NCBI GenBank assembly: GCA_041594335.1
Contig: JBFHML010000005.1
Span: 1 to 64,000 of the forward strand
Origin: JAGPUQ01 sp041594335
Lineage (GTDB): Bacteria > Pseudomonadota > Gammaproteobacteria > Pseudomonadales > Porticoccaceae
Length of the DNA stretch: 64,000 bases
Direction of reading: 5' to 3'
Shown: one piece after another, positions 51,152 through 58,859 of the stretch
Numbering within the stretch: the stretch's first letter is position 1
How the letters are laid out: each line of letters begins with the position of its first letter
Made by a program: the position numbers and the translations under genes
The notes under the pieces: model-generated
Told to the model about the DNA's origin: nothing
Seen by the model: the letters and a program-made list of their open reading frames with translations, nothing else
Database searches by the model: none

Positions 51152-52560
51152 CCATCTTTCAGGTGCCGGAAATGCGGCGCATCCGACGCATTCATTTCGT
51201 CGGTATCGGCGGTGCCGGCATGAGTGGCATCGCCGAGGTACTACTCAACCAAGGCTACGAGATCTCGGGTTCGGACTTGGCGGAGAATGGCAGTGTTCGG
51301 CGCCTGCGCGAGTTGGGCGCGACCATCTGGCTCGGCCATGCAGCCGATCATGCCGTGGGCGCGGACGTGGTCGTGCAGTCGGCGGCAGTGGCTGCGGACA
51401 ACCCCGAGCTGGAGGCGGCGCGGCAGGCACGCATCCCCATCGTGCAGCGCGCGGAGATGCTCGCCGAGTTGATGCGCTATCGACACGGTATCGCTGTAGC
51501 GGGCACGCACGGCAAGACCACCACCACCAGCCTGGTCGTCGCCATTCTCGCTGCGGCTGGGCGCAATCCCACTTTTGTCATCGGTGGGCGGGTCAACGCC
51601 GCTGGCACCAACGCGGGATTGGGGGAGAGCCGCTATTTCGTCGCTGAGGCGGACGAAAGCGATGCGTCTTTTCTGCATCTACAACCCATGGTCGCGGTAG
51701 TGACCAATATCGATCAGGACCATATGGCGACCTATGATTTCGAGGTCGCCAAGCTCAAGCGTACTTTCGTCGAGTTCCTCCACAACCTGCCGTTTTATGG
51801 GGTCGCGGTGCTGGGTATCGATGATGCCCGGGTGCGGGAGTTACTGCCCCAGGTGGGGCGGCAGGTGATCACCTACGGGTGGTCGGACGACGCCGACTAT
51901 CGCATCGATCAGCTGAGCTTTGCCGCCCATCGCTCGCGCTTTGTGCTGCATCGGCCCGAAGGCGAACCGCTGGCCATCGAGCTCAAGGTGCCCGGCGCGC
52001 ATAACGTGCAGAACGCCGCCGCGGCCGTCGCGGTGGCCTGTGACGAAGGGGTTTCCGACGCGGCCATCCTGGCCGGCTTGGCGGACTTTCAAGGCGTGGG
52101 CCGACGTTTCGATATCCAAGGCGACTTTCCGGTAGCCGATGGCGCCCTGATGCTGGTGGACGATTACGGTCATCATCCGGCCGAAGTTGCCGCTACTCAG
52201 CGCGCGGTGCGCGACGGCTGGCCCGGGCGTCGGCTGGTCATGGTGTTTCAGCCCCATCGCTACAGCCGTACCCGGGACCTCTATGAGGATTTTGTCCGTG
52301 TGCTGTCGGAAAACGACCTGCTGGTGATGTTGCCGGTCTATGCAGCCGGTGAAGAGGAAATCCCGGGTGCCGACAGCCGCAGCCTGTGCCGCAGTATCCG
52401 CCTGCGCGGCACATTGGATCCGATCTACGCGGAGCGCATCGAGGCCGTGCCAGAGCTGCTCGGGAGCCTGGTGCAGCCGGGCGATATCGTCATCACGCAG
52501 GGTGCCGGCAATGTGGGCCGCCTGTGTCAGTTGCTTGCCGAGCGGGGGTTTGGGGCGTGA
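51148..52560 (+). CDS. murC: UDP-MurNAc L-alanine ligase MurC
   Basis: A 470-residue Mur ligase adding the first stem residue. N-domain FVGIGGAGMSGIAEVL; P-loop AGTHGKTTTTSLV; metal and substrate residues in EADESDASFL; central NIDQDHMATY; C-domain DDYGHHPAEVAAT and FQPHRYSRT. The ATG overlaps the murG stop (ATGA, 51148-51151), and its own stop overlaps ddlB (GTGA). murB is absent between murC and ddlB, as in pseudomonads. Confidence 0.97.
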   Translation: MTIFQVPEMRRIRRIHFVGIGGAGMSGIAEVLLNQGYEISGSDLAENGSVRRLRELGATIWLGHAADHAVGADVVVQSAAVAADNPELEAARQARIPIVQRAEMLAELMRYRHGIAVAGTHGKTTTTSLVVAILAAAGRNPTFVIGGRVNAAGTNAGLGESRYFVAEADESDASFLHLQPMVAVVTNIDQDHMATYDFEVAKLKRTFVEFLHNLPFYGVAVLGIDDARVRELLPQVGRQVITYGWSDDADYRIDQLSFAAHRSRFVLHRPEGEPLAIELKVPGAHNVQNAAAAVAVACDEGVSDAAILAGLADFQGVGRRFDIQGDFPVADGALMLVDDYGHHPAEVAATQRAVRDGWPGRRLVMVFQPHRYSRTRDLYEDFVRVLSENDLLVMLPVYAAGEEEIPGADSRSLCRSIRLRGTLDPIYAERIEAVPELLGSLVQPGDIVITQGAGNVGRLCQLLAERGFGA

Positions 52561-53504
52561 CCGACAGCCAGTTGCTGGATCGAGGGCGGATTGCCGTGCT
52601 CTGCGGCGGTTGGTCGGCGGAGCGCGAGATTTCCCTCAAAAGTGGGGCGGCAGTGCTCGAAGGCCTGCGCGCTGCGGGGGTCGACGCCTATCTGGTCGAC
52701 GCGGGCGACGACCTGTTGGGCCAGTTGATCACAGCACCACCGGCGGCCGCGTTCATCGCCTTGCATGGCCGGGGCGGTGAGGACGGCGCGCTACAAGGCG
52801 CGCTCGAATGGTTGGGCATCCCCTACACCGGGAGTGGCGTCAAGGCGGCGGCGCTGGCCATGGACAAGCTGCGCTGCAAGCAACTGTGGCAAGGCGCGGG
52901 ACTACCTACGGCGGATTTCGCCTCGCTGCATGCGCGCAGCAATTGGCAGCAGGTGCTGGCCGAACTCGGCGGCGATGTCATGGTGAAACCCGCGCGCGAA
53001 GGCTCCAGCCTGGGCATGGCGCGTGCCCGGACGCCGGCCGAGCTGGCCGAAGCCTGGCGCACCGCCGCCGCCTACGACGATCTGGTGATCGCGGAAACCT
53101 GGCTCGGAGGCGCCGAATACACGGTAGCCGTGCTCAATGGCCGGGCTTTGCCCGCCATCCGCCTCGAGACCGACTGCGAATTCTACGACTACGACGCCAA
53201 ATACGTGCGCGACGACACGCGCTATCTCTGTCCCTGTGGCCTGACGCCTGCCCAGGAGCAAGAACTGCAGCAGTTGGCCCTCGATGCCTTTGCCAGCCTC
53301 GAGGGCCGCGGCTGGGGCAGGGTTGACCTGATGGCAGATGGGCAGGGCCGCTGGCGCCTGCTTGAGGTCAACGCCGTGCCGGGAATGACCGATCACAGTT
53401 TGGTGCCCATGGCGGCCAAGGCAGCCGGCCTGTCGTTTGCCGACCTGGTGGCCGAAATTCTCGAAGGCGCGACCTGTGAGCGGCCGCGCGGGAGCGGCGA
53501 ATGA
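52557..53504 (+). CDS. ddlB: D-alanine-D-alanine ligase B
   Basis: A 315-residue ATP-grasp ligase. Motifs: VLCGGWSAEREISLKSG, ALHGRGGEDGALQG, PYTGSGVKAAALAMDK, VKPAREGSSLGM, then EVNAVPGMTDHSLVPMAA, with the Ser and Asn residues at the active site. The tyrosine-containing omega-loop segment (YDYDAKYVRDDTRY) marks a D-Ala-D-Ala rather than D-Ala-D-Lac ligase. GTG start overlaps the murC stop; its stop overlaps ftsQ (ATGA). Confidence 0.96.
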   Translation: MTDSQLLDRGRIAVLCGGWSAEREISLKSGAAVLEGLRAAGVDAYLVDAGDDLLGQLITAPPAAAFIALHGRGGEDGALQGALEWLGIPYTGSGVKAAALAMDKLRCKQLWQGAGLPTADFASLHARSNWQQVLAELGGDVMVKPAREGSSLGMARARTPAELAEAWRTAAAYDDLVIAETWLGGAEYTVAVLNGRALPAIRLETDCEFYDYDAKYVRDDTRYLCPCGLTPAQEQELQQLALDAFASLEGRGWGRVDLMADGQGRWRLLEVNAVPGMTDHSLVPMAAKAAGLSFADLVAEILEGATCERPRGSGE

Positions 53505-54265
53505 CGGCGACCCGTCGCCATCGGCAGCGCGATGCCGGCCGGCGTCAGCGGCTTGGGCGGATGTTGCGCGTGGTCGCGGCGACCCTGGTGGTGGTCGCCG
53601 CAGGCAGTGTGGTGTTGGCCGCGGGCGTGGTGTTGTTCCGCCACCTGGATGCGCCCCTGCGCGTGATCGCCGTCGATGGCGAGATTCGCCACCTGGGTCG
53701 CGCCGAGATCGAGGAGCTGGTCAGCCGCCACCTCAACGGCGGGTTTCTGACCCTGGATATGCAGGCGCTGCGTGACGAGTTGGAACGGCATCCCTGGATC
53801 GCCGCGGCGAGTGCGCGCCGTGAATGGCCGAACGGCCTCTATCTGCACTTGGTGGAAGAGGCACCAGTGGCCCGCTGGGGAGACGATCAGTTTCTGAACG
53901 GCCGCGGTCAAGTGCTGCCGGGCGTCGCGGCAGACGATTTTGCCGGCCTGCCGCACCTGGAGGGGCCGGAGGGAGAGCAGGTCGAATTGATGGCGGTCTA
54001 TCGCGCCTTCGCGGCACGTCTGGCGCCGGAGGGTTTGCGCATCGAGCGATTGACGCGCTCCGCTGCGGGAGTGCGCCTGGCGTTGGCCGGCGATGTTGCA
54101 TTGGTATTGGGCCGCGAGCAGTTCGAGGCGCGGTTGAATCGGTTTTTGGTGGTTTGGCGGGCCGCGCTGATGGCCAAGCGCGGCGCACTGGCCTACGCCG
54201 ATGCGCGCTATGACAACGGCATTGCCGTGCGCTGGCGCGAGGCGCCGCCGAGTACAGGCGCCTGA
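53501..54265 (+). CDS. ftsQ: Cell division protein FtsQ
   Basis: A 254-residue bitopic protein: a basic cytoplasmic tail (TATRRHRQRDAGRRQRLGR), one span (about 25-45), a POTRA domain (about 50-120, with HLGRAEIEELVSRHL and LERHPWIAAASARREWPNG) and the FtsQ beta domain (PVARWGDDQFLNGRGQVL onward). It anchors FtsL and FtsB in the divisome. The ATG overlaps the ddlB stop. Confidence 0.95.
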   Translation: MTATRRHRQRDAGRRQRLGRMLRVVAATLVVVAAGSVVLAAGVVLFRHLDAPLRVIAVDGEIRHLGRAEIEELVSRHLNGGFLTLDMQALRDELERHPWIAAASARREWPNGLYLHLVEEAPVARWGDDQFLNGRGQVLPGVAADDFAGLPHLEGPEGEQVELMAVYRAFAARLAPEGLRIERLTRSAAGVRLALAGDVALVLGREQFEARLNRFLVVWRAALMAKRGALAYADARYDNGIAVRWREAPPSTGA

Positions 54266-54294
54266 GGTGGAGCGGGATCGAGTGGGGAGTTTCT

Positions 54295-55527
54295 ATGGCA
54301 ATGATTAGCGGCGAGCAGATGATCGTCGGACTGGATATCGGCACCTCCAAGGTTGTCGCCATCGTCGGCGTGGCCGGCGCGAACGGCAAACTGGAGATCG
54401 TCGGTACCGGCCACTACCCCTCCTCGGGGATGAAAAAGGGGGTGGTGGTCAACATCGAATCGACAGTGCACGCCATTCAGCGCGCCATCGAGGAAGTGGA
54501 GCTGATGGCGGGGTGCCAGATCCATTCGGTTTATGCCGGGATCGCGGGTAGTCATATTCGCAGCCTCAATTCCCACGGCATCGTGGCCATCCGTGATCGC
54601 GAGGTACACCAGACGGATATCGATCGGGTCATCGATGCCGCCCGCGCGGTGGCGATTCCGGCGGATCAGGAAATCCTCCACGTTCTGCCTCAGGAATTCA
54701 TCATCGACAACCAGGAGGGCGTGCGCGAACCCCTGGGGATGTCCGGCGTGCGACTGGAGGCCAAGGTGCACCTGGTCACCTGTGCCGCCAACGCCGCCCA
54801 GAACATCAAGAAATGCATCCGCCGCTGTGGTCTGGAGGTAGAGGACATCATCCTCGAGCAGCTCGCCTCCAGCTATTCGGTGCTCACGGAGGATGAAAAA
54901 CAGCTGGGCGTTTGTTTGGTCGATATCGGCGGCGGCACCACGGATATCGCCATCTTCACCGAGGGCGCCATTCGTCACACCGGCGTGATTCCGATCGCCG
55001 GGGATCAGGTCACCAATGACATTGCCATGGCTTTGCGCACGCCCACCGCGCATGCCGAAGAGCTCAAGATCAAATACGCCTGTGCCCTCGCTCAGCTCGC
55101 AGGCGCGGAGGAGTCGGTCAAGGTGCCCAGTGTCGGCGAGCGGCCGCCGCGGAGCCTGTCGCGACAGGCGCTCGCCGAGGTCGTCGAGCCGCGCTATGAC
55201 GAACTGTTCACGCTGGTGCAGGCGGAGCTCCGGCGTAGCGGCTTGGAAGAGCTGATCGCCGCCGGGGTCGTGTTGACCGGTGGCACCTCGAAAATGGAGG
55301 GGGTGATCGACCTCGCCGAGGAAATTTTTCACATGCCCGTGCGGCTGGGCATGCCGCACGGTATTCAGGGGCTTTCGGACATCGTCAACAACCCGATCTA
55401 TTCCACGGGAGTCGGGCTGTTGCTGTATGGGCTGCAACAGCAGCAAGAGAACCGCCACGGGGCGGGCAAGGCGGCCGGTAACGGCTGGTTGGGTCGCCTC
55501 CGCAAGTGGTTCCAGAACAATCTGTAG
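54295..55527 (+). CDS. ftsA: Cell division protein FtsA
   Basis: A 410-residue actin-like protein tethering FtsZ to the membrane. ASKHA motifs are VGLDIGTSKVVAIVG (phosphate 1), LVDIGGGTTDIAIF (phosphate 2) and VLTGGTSKMEGV (adenosine). The 1C subdomain lies near residues 85-165, and the C-terminus ends in an amphipathic membrane helix (GWLGRLRKWFQNNL). It starts 29 bases after ftsQ, with GGGAG ahead of the ATG. Confidence 0.97.
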   Translation: MAMISGEQMIVGLDIGTSKVVAIVGVAGANGKLEIVGTGHYPSSGMKKGVVVNIESTVHAIQRAIEEVELMAGCQIHSVYAGIAGSHIRSLNSHGIVAIRDREVHQTDIDRVIDAARAVAIPADQEILHVLPQEFIIDNQEGVREPLGMSGVRLEAKVHLVTCAANAAQNIKKCIRRCGLEVEDIILEQLASSYSVLTEDEKQLGVCLVDIGGGTTDIAIFTEGAIRHTGVIPIAGDQVTNDIAMALRTPTAHAEELKIKYACALAQLAGAEESVKVPSVGERPPRSLSRQALAEVVEPRYDELFTLVQAELRRSGLEELIAAGVVLTGGTSKMEGVIDLAEEIFHMPVRLGMPHGIQGLSDIVNNPIYSTGVGLLLYGLQQQQENRHGAGKAAGNGWLGRLRKWFQNNL

Positions 55528-55581
55528 GGACCGTCCGGAAGGAACCATTATTTAACGGCAGCGCAAGTGAGGGGTAATCCT

Positions 55582-56748
55582 ATGTTTCAAATTGTCGACA
55601 ATGTGCCAGAAACCGCCGAAATCAAGGTGATCGGCGTAGGCGGCGGGGGCGGTAACGCCGTACGCCACATGATTTCCCAGGCGGTCGAGGGCGTGGAGTT
55701 TATTTGCGCCAACACCGATTCCCAGGCGCTCAAGGATATCGAGCGCGCGACCCTGTTGCAGTTGGGTGGTGGCATCACCAAGGGTCTGGGCGCGGGCGCC
55801 AACCCGGAAGTGGGGCGCCAAGCGGCGTTGGAAGACCGCGATCGCATCGCCGAGGTGATCAGCGGTGCGGACATGGTGTTCATCACGGCGGGCATGGGCG
55901 GTGGCACCGGTACCGGGGCGGCGCCGATCGTTGCCGACGTTGCCCGCGAACTCGGCATCCTGACCGTAGCCGTGGTCACTCGGCCGTTTGGTTTCGAAGG
56001 CCGCAAGCGCCAGGCGATCGCCGAGGAGGGGATTCGCCAGCTCAAGGATCGCGTCGACTCACTGATCACCGTCCCCAACGAAAAGCTGCTGGCGGTGCTG
56101 GGCAAGTCCACCAGCTTGCTGCAGGCGTTCGCCGCGGCCAACGATGTCCTCCTCGGTGCGGTACAGGGGATTGCGGATCTCATCATCCGCCCGGGCATGA
56201 TCAACGTCGATTTTGCGGACGTGAAGACGGTGATGTCCGAGATGGGTATGGCGATGATGGGTTCGGGTCGCGCCACCGGCGAGGGCCGCGCGCGCATCGC
56301 CGCCGAGGCCGCGGTGCTGAGTCCGCTGCTCGAAGATATCGACCTGCAGGGCGCCCGGGGCATCCTGGTCAATATCACCGCGGGCCCGGAGCTGTCGCTT
56401 GGCGAGTTCTCCGAGGTGGGCGATACCGTCGAGGAGTTCGCCTCCGATAACGCCACCGTGGTGGTCGGTACCGTGATCGATCCGGATATGGCCGACGAAA
56501 TTCGGGTGACCGTGGTGGCCACCGGGCTGGGGCGCGAGGAAGAAGAAGTACGCCCGGTGTCTGTGGCCTCCTCACGGGTCGCCAAGGTGGTCCAGAGCAA
56601 TGGCGAGGTGGACTACGCTGCGCTGGAAAAGCCTGCGGTAAGCCGTCGGCCGATCACGGAAGCGACGGCACGCAAGCTCGATCTGCGCCAGGAGGCCGAT
56701 CTCGACTATCTCGACATCCCGGCCTTTCTGCGCCGCCAGGCCGACTGA
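55582..56748 (+). CDS. ftsZ: Cell division protein FtsZ
   Basis: A 388-residue tubulin-like GTPase forming the Z ring. The G-box is GGGTGTGAAP; VIGVGGGGGNAVRHM (T1) and the T7 loop NVDFADVKTVM with the catalytic Asp pair are intact. The linker is short, and the conserved C-terminal peptide DYLDIPAFLRRQAD binds FtsA and ZipA. GAGGGG eight bases before the ATG at 55582 decides against the GTG at 55567. Confidence 0.98.
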   Translation: MFQIVDNVPETAEIKVIGVGGGGGNAVRHMISQAVEGVEFICANTDSQALKDIERATLLQLGGGITKGLGAGANPEVGRQAALEDRDRIAEVISGADMVFITAGMGGGTGTGAAPIVADVARELGILTVAVVTRPFGFEGRKRQAIAEEGIRQLKDRVDSLITVPNEKLLAVLGKSTSLLQAFAAANDVLLGAVQGIADLIIRPGMINVDFADVKTVMSEMGMAMMGSGRATGEGRARIAAEAAVLSPLLEDIDLQGARGILVNITAGPELSLGEFSEVGDTVEEFASDNATVVVGTVIDPDMADEIRVTVVATGLGREEEEVRPVSVASSRVAKVVQSNGEVDYAALEKPAVSRRPITEATARKLDLRQEADLDYLDIPAFLRRQAD

Positions 56749-56781
56749 GCACTGCGGAATACCCCTCCGCAGCGCTGGGCC

Positions 56782-56888
56782 CGGCAGGCGAAGGTAGCGG
56801 CCTTCGTCTGCCGATTGTCCGGCCGCGCCTCTCCGCGCGGCGCTGGACGCCACCCGTGCAACCCGGGCGCTGCCTCCTGGGTTGCACG
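56782..56888 (+). terminator. Three successive hairpins between ftsZ and lpxC
   Basis: Stem 1: CGGCAGGCGAAGG (56782-56794) with CCTTCGTCTGCCG (56801-56813), 13 bp including one G-U. Stem 2: GCCGCGC (56822-56828) with GCGCGGC (56835-56841). Stem 3: CGTGCAACCC (56855-56864) with GGGTTGCACG (56879-56888). None has a T tract. They fill most of the intergenic region and precede the lpxC promoter. Confidence 0.5.
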
Positions 56889-56914
56889 TCGGCTGGCGGC
56901 CGGGCGCGGGGTTT

Positions 56915-56923
56915 TGCTACTAT
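56915..56923 (+). promoter_or_regulatory. Extended -10 promoter of lpxC
   Basis: TGCTACTAT, about 30 bases before the lpxC TTG and directly after the third hairpin. No -35 match. Confidence 0.52.
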
Positions 56924-56953
56924 CTGCCGCTACCCTTTCGGGACGGCATTGGT

Positions 56954-57868
56954 TTGATCCGACAGCGCACCCTGAAAAACACCATTCGCGCCACCGGCGT
57001 GGGTCTGCATACGGGAGAGAAGGTCTATCTCACCCTGCGTCCGGCCGAGCCCGATACGGGCATCTGTTTCCGGCGGACGGATCTGGAGCCGCCCGTGGAT
57101 ATCCAGGCCAGTGCCCACAACGTGGGCGACACCACCTTGTCGACGACGCTGGTCAAGGGCGACGTGCGGGTATCCACAGTCGAGCACTTGCTCTCGGCCT
57201 TGGCCGGGTTGGGTATCGACAACGCGATCATCGAGGTCACCGCGGCGGAAGTGCCCATCATGGATGGCAGCGCCGGCCCCTTTGTCTTCCTGATCCAGTC
57301 GGCAGGGATCGTCGAGCAATCCAAATCGAAGAAATTTCTCCGCATTCTCAAGCCGGTATCCGTCGAGCAGGATGGCAAGCGAGCGACCTTCCGTCCCTAT
57401 GAGGGCTTCAAAGTCACCTTTGCCATCGACTTCGATCACCCGGCCTTCGAGCCGGGCACGCTGCAGGTCAGCGTCGATTTTTCCAGCACCGCCTTCGTCA
57501 AGGACGTGAGCCGAGCGCGCACCTTCGGTTTCATGCACGAAATCGGCTATTTGCGCTCGAAGGGGTTGGTGCTTGGCGGCAGCCTGGAAAATGCCGTGGT
57601 GGTCGATGAAAAAGGGGTGCTCAACGAAGAGGGTTTGCGCTACAAGGACGAGTTCGTCAAACACAAGATCCTGGATGCCATCGGCGACCTGTACCTGCTG
57701 GGTTACAGCCTCATCGGCGAATTCGATGCCGAGAAATCCGGCCATGCGCTCAACAATGCGCTGTTGCGCAAGCTTCAGAAACAGCCCGATGCCTGGGAAA
57801 TCGTCACGTTCGAGGCCGAGGGCGAGCAAGCCCCGATTTCCTACAGCCGTCCCTTACTGGCCAGCTGA
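56954..57868 (+). CDS. lpxC: UDP-3-O-acyl-N-acetylglucosamine deacetylase LpxC
   Basis: A 304-residue zinc deacetylase, the committed step of lipid A synthesis. Metal and catalytic motifs: ISTVEH-type (VSTVEHLLSALAGLGIDN), EVPIMDGSAGPF, RARTFGFM, HKILDAIGDLYLLG and KSGHALNN. The only start matching the family N-terminus (IRQRTLKNTIRATGVGLHTG) is TTG at 56954, giving one residue less than E. coli. The C-terminus lacks the LAxxxxxAVLA-type tail that targets E. coli LpxC to FtsH, so regulation may differ. Confidence 0.96.
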   Translation: MIRQRTLKNTIRATGVGLHTGEKVYLTLRPAEPDTGICFRRTDLEPPVDIQASAHNVGDTTLSTTLVKGDVRVSTVEHLLSALAGLGIDNAIIEVTAAEVPIMDGSAGPFVFLIQSAGIVEQSKSKKFLRILKPVSVEQDGKRATFRPYEGFKVTFAIDFDHPAFEPGTLQVSVDFSSTAFVKDVSRARTFGFMHEIGYLRSKGLVLGGSLENAVVVDEKGVLNEEGLRYKDEFVKHKILDAIGDLYLLGYSLIGEFDAEKSGHALNNALLRKLQKQPDAWEIVTFEAEGEQAPISYSRPLLAS

Positions 57869-57883
57869 ACCCGATCGGGGCCC

Positions 57884-58798
57884 ATGAAAATCATCCTGCT
57901 CGGCGCAGCCCGCTCCCAAACCCTCCAGTTCAGCCGCCGTGTGCAGATGGCGCTGCTGGTCGTGGTGTTCGCGCTTCCCTTGGGGCTGGGCTTGGGGTTG
58001 GGCCATGCACTGGCCGGGCTGGGGGCGCCGCCTGCGCCCGTGGGGATGGAGGCATTGAGCCAGCAGCTCGCAGCCGAGCGCGAGCGCCTCGCCGCTGGCG
58101 AGGCCGCAGCCCGGCAACGGCTGCAGGCGATCACCGTCAAACTTGCCGAATTACAAAGCCGGGTGCTGCGTCTGGATGCGTTCGGTGAACGCATGGCCGA
58201 GGTCGCTGGCGTGGATGCCGAGGAATTCGGCTTCGGACGACCGCCCGCCCAGGGTGGCCCCGCGGATTTGCTCGGGCGTACCCAGGCCCTGGAATTCGAC
58301 CGGCTGTTCGCCGAGCTCGATGCGCGGCTCGACGAGCGGGAGCAGCAGTTGCGTCTGTTCAGCGAGTTGGCCCGCGACCGCAAGCTCGAACGGGAGAGCA
58401 CCCTGACCGGTTATCCGGTTGCCAAGGGCTGGATTTCCTCGCCCTATGGGTACCGGGTCGACCCGTTCAATGGCCGTCGCGCCTGGCATGGTGGGATCGA
58501 TTTCGTGGGCCGCGCCGGCAGTCCGGTAGTGGCGGTTGCCGCTGGGGTGGTTACCCGCTCCGGTCGCGACGGGGCCTATGGCAACAGCGTCGAGATCGAC
58601 CACGGCGAGGGATTGGTCACCCGCTATAGCCACAATCGCGAGAATCTCGTCGCTGTCGGCGACTTGGTCAAAAAGGGCCAGCCCATCGCGACCATGGGGA
58701 GTACCGGTCGCGCTACGGGCCCCCATGTGCATTTCGAAGTGACCCGCGACGGCCGCAGCCTCGATCCGGCGCCTTATATACAGCGCGCTGCCCGGTGA
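57884..58798 (+). CDS. M23-family metallopeptidase, envelope-associated
   Basis: A 304-residue protein with an N-terminal span (about 23-46, MALLVVVFALPLGLGLGLGH), a coiled coil (about 55-100 and 145-170) and a LytM/M23 domain (about 180-300). The zinc ligands are complete: His and Asp in WHGGIDF and the HxH in HVHFEV, so it is likely an active endopeptidase rather than an EnvC/NlpD-type activator. It sits between lpxC and secA, as in pseudomonads. A cell wall role is inferred from family and neighbours. Confidence 0.92.
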   Translation: MKIILLGAARSQTLQFSRRVQMALLVVVFALPLGLGLGLGHALAGLGAPPAPVGMEALSQQLAAERERLAAGEAAARQRLQAITVKLAELQSRVLRLDAFGERMAEVAGVDAEEFGFGRPPAQGGPADLLGRTQALEFDRLFAELDARLDEREQQLRLFSELARDRKLERESTLTGYPVAKGWISSPYGYRVDPFNGRRAWHGGIDFVGRAGSPVVAVAAGVVTRSGRDGAYGNSVEIDHGEGLVTRYSHNRENLVAVGDLVKKGQPIATMGSTGRATGPHVHFEVTRDGRSLDPAPYIQRAAR

Positions 58799-58859
58799 AA
58801 TACCATACTGCCCCTTTCGCGAGGGCGTGACACAGCTTACGCCGAGTTGGGATCCGCTT

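Noticed and set aside
54208..55548. 446-residue open frame antisense to ftsA
   Set aside because: It mirrors a conserved gene and has no recognisable motif; long antisense frames are expected at this base composition.
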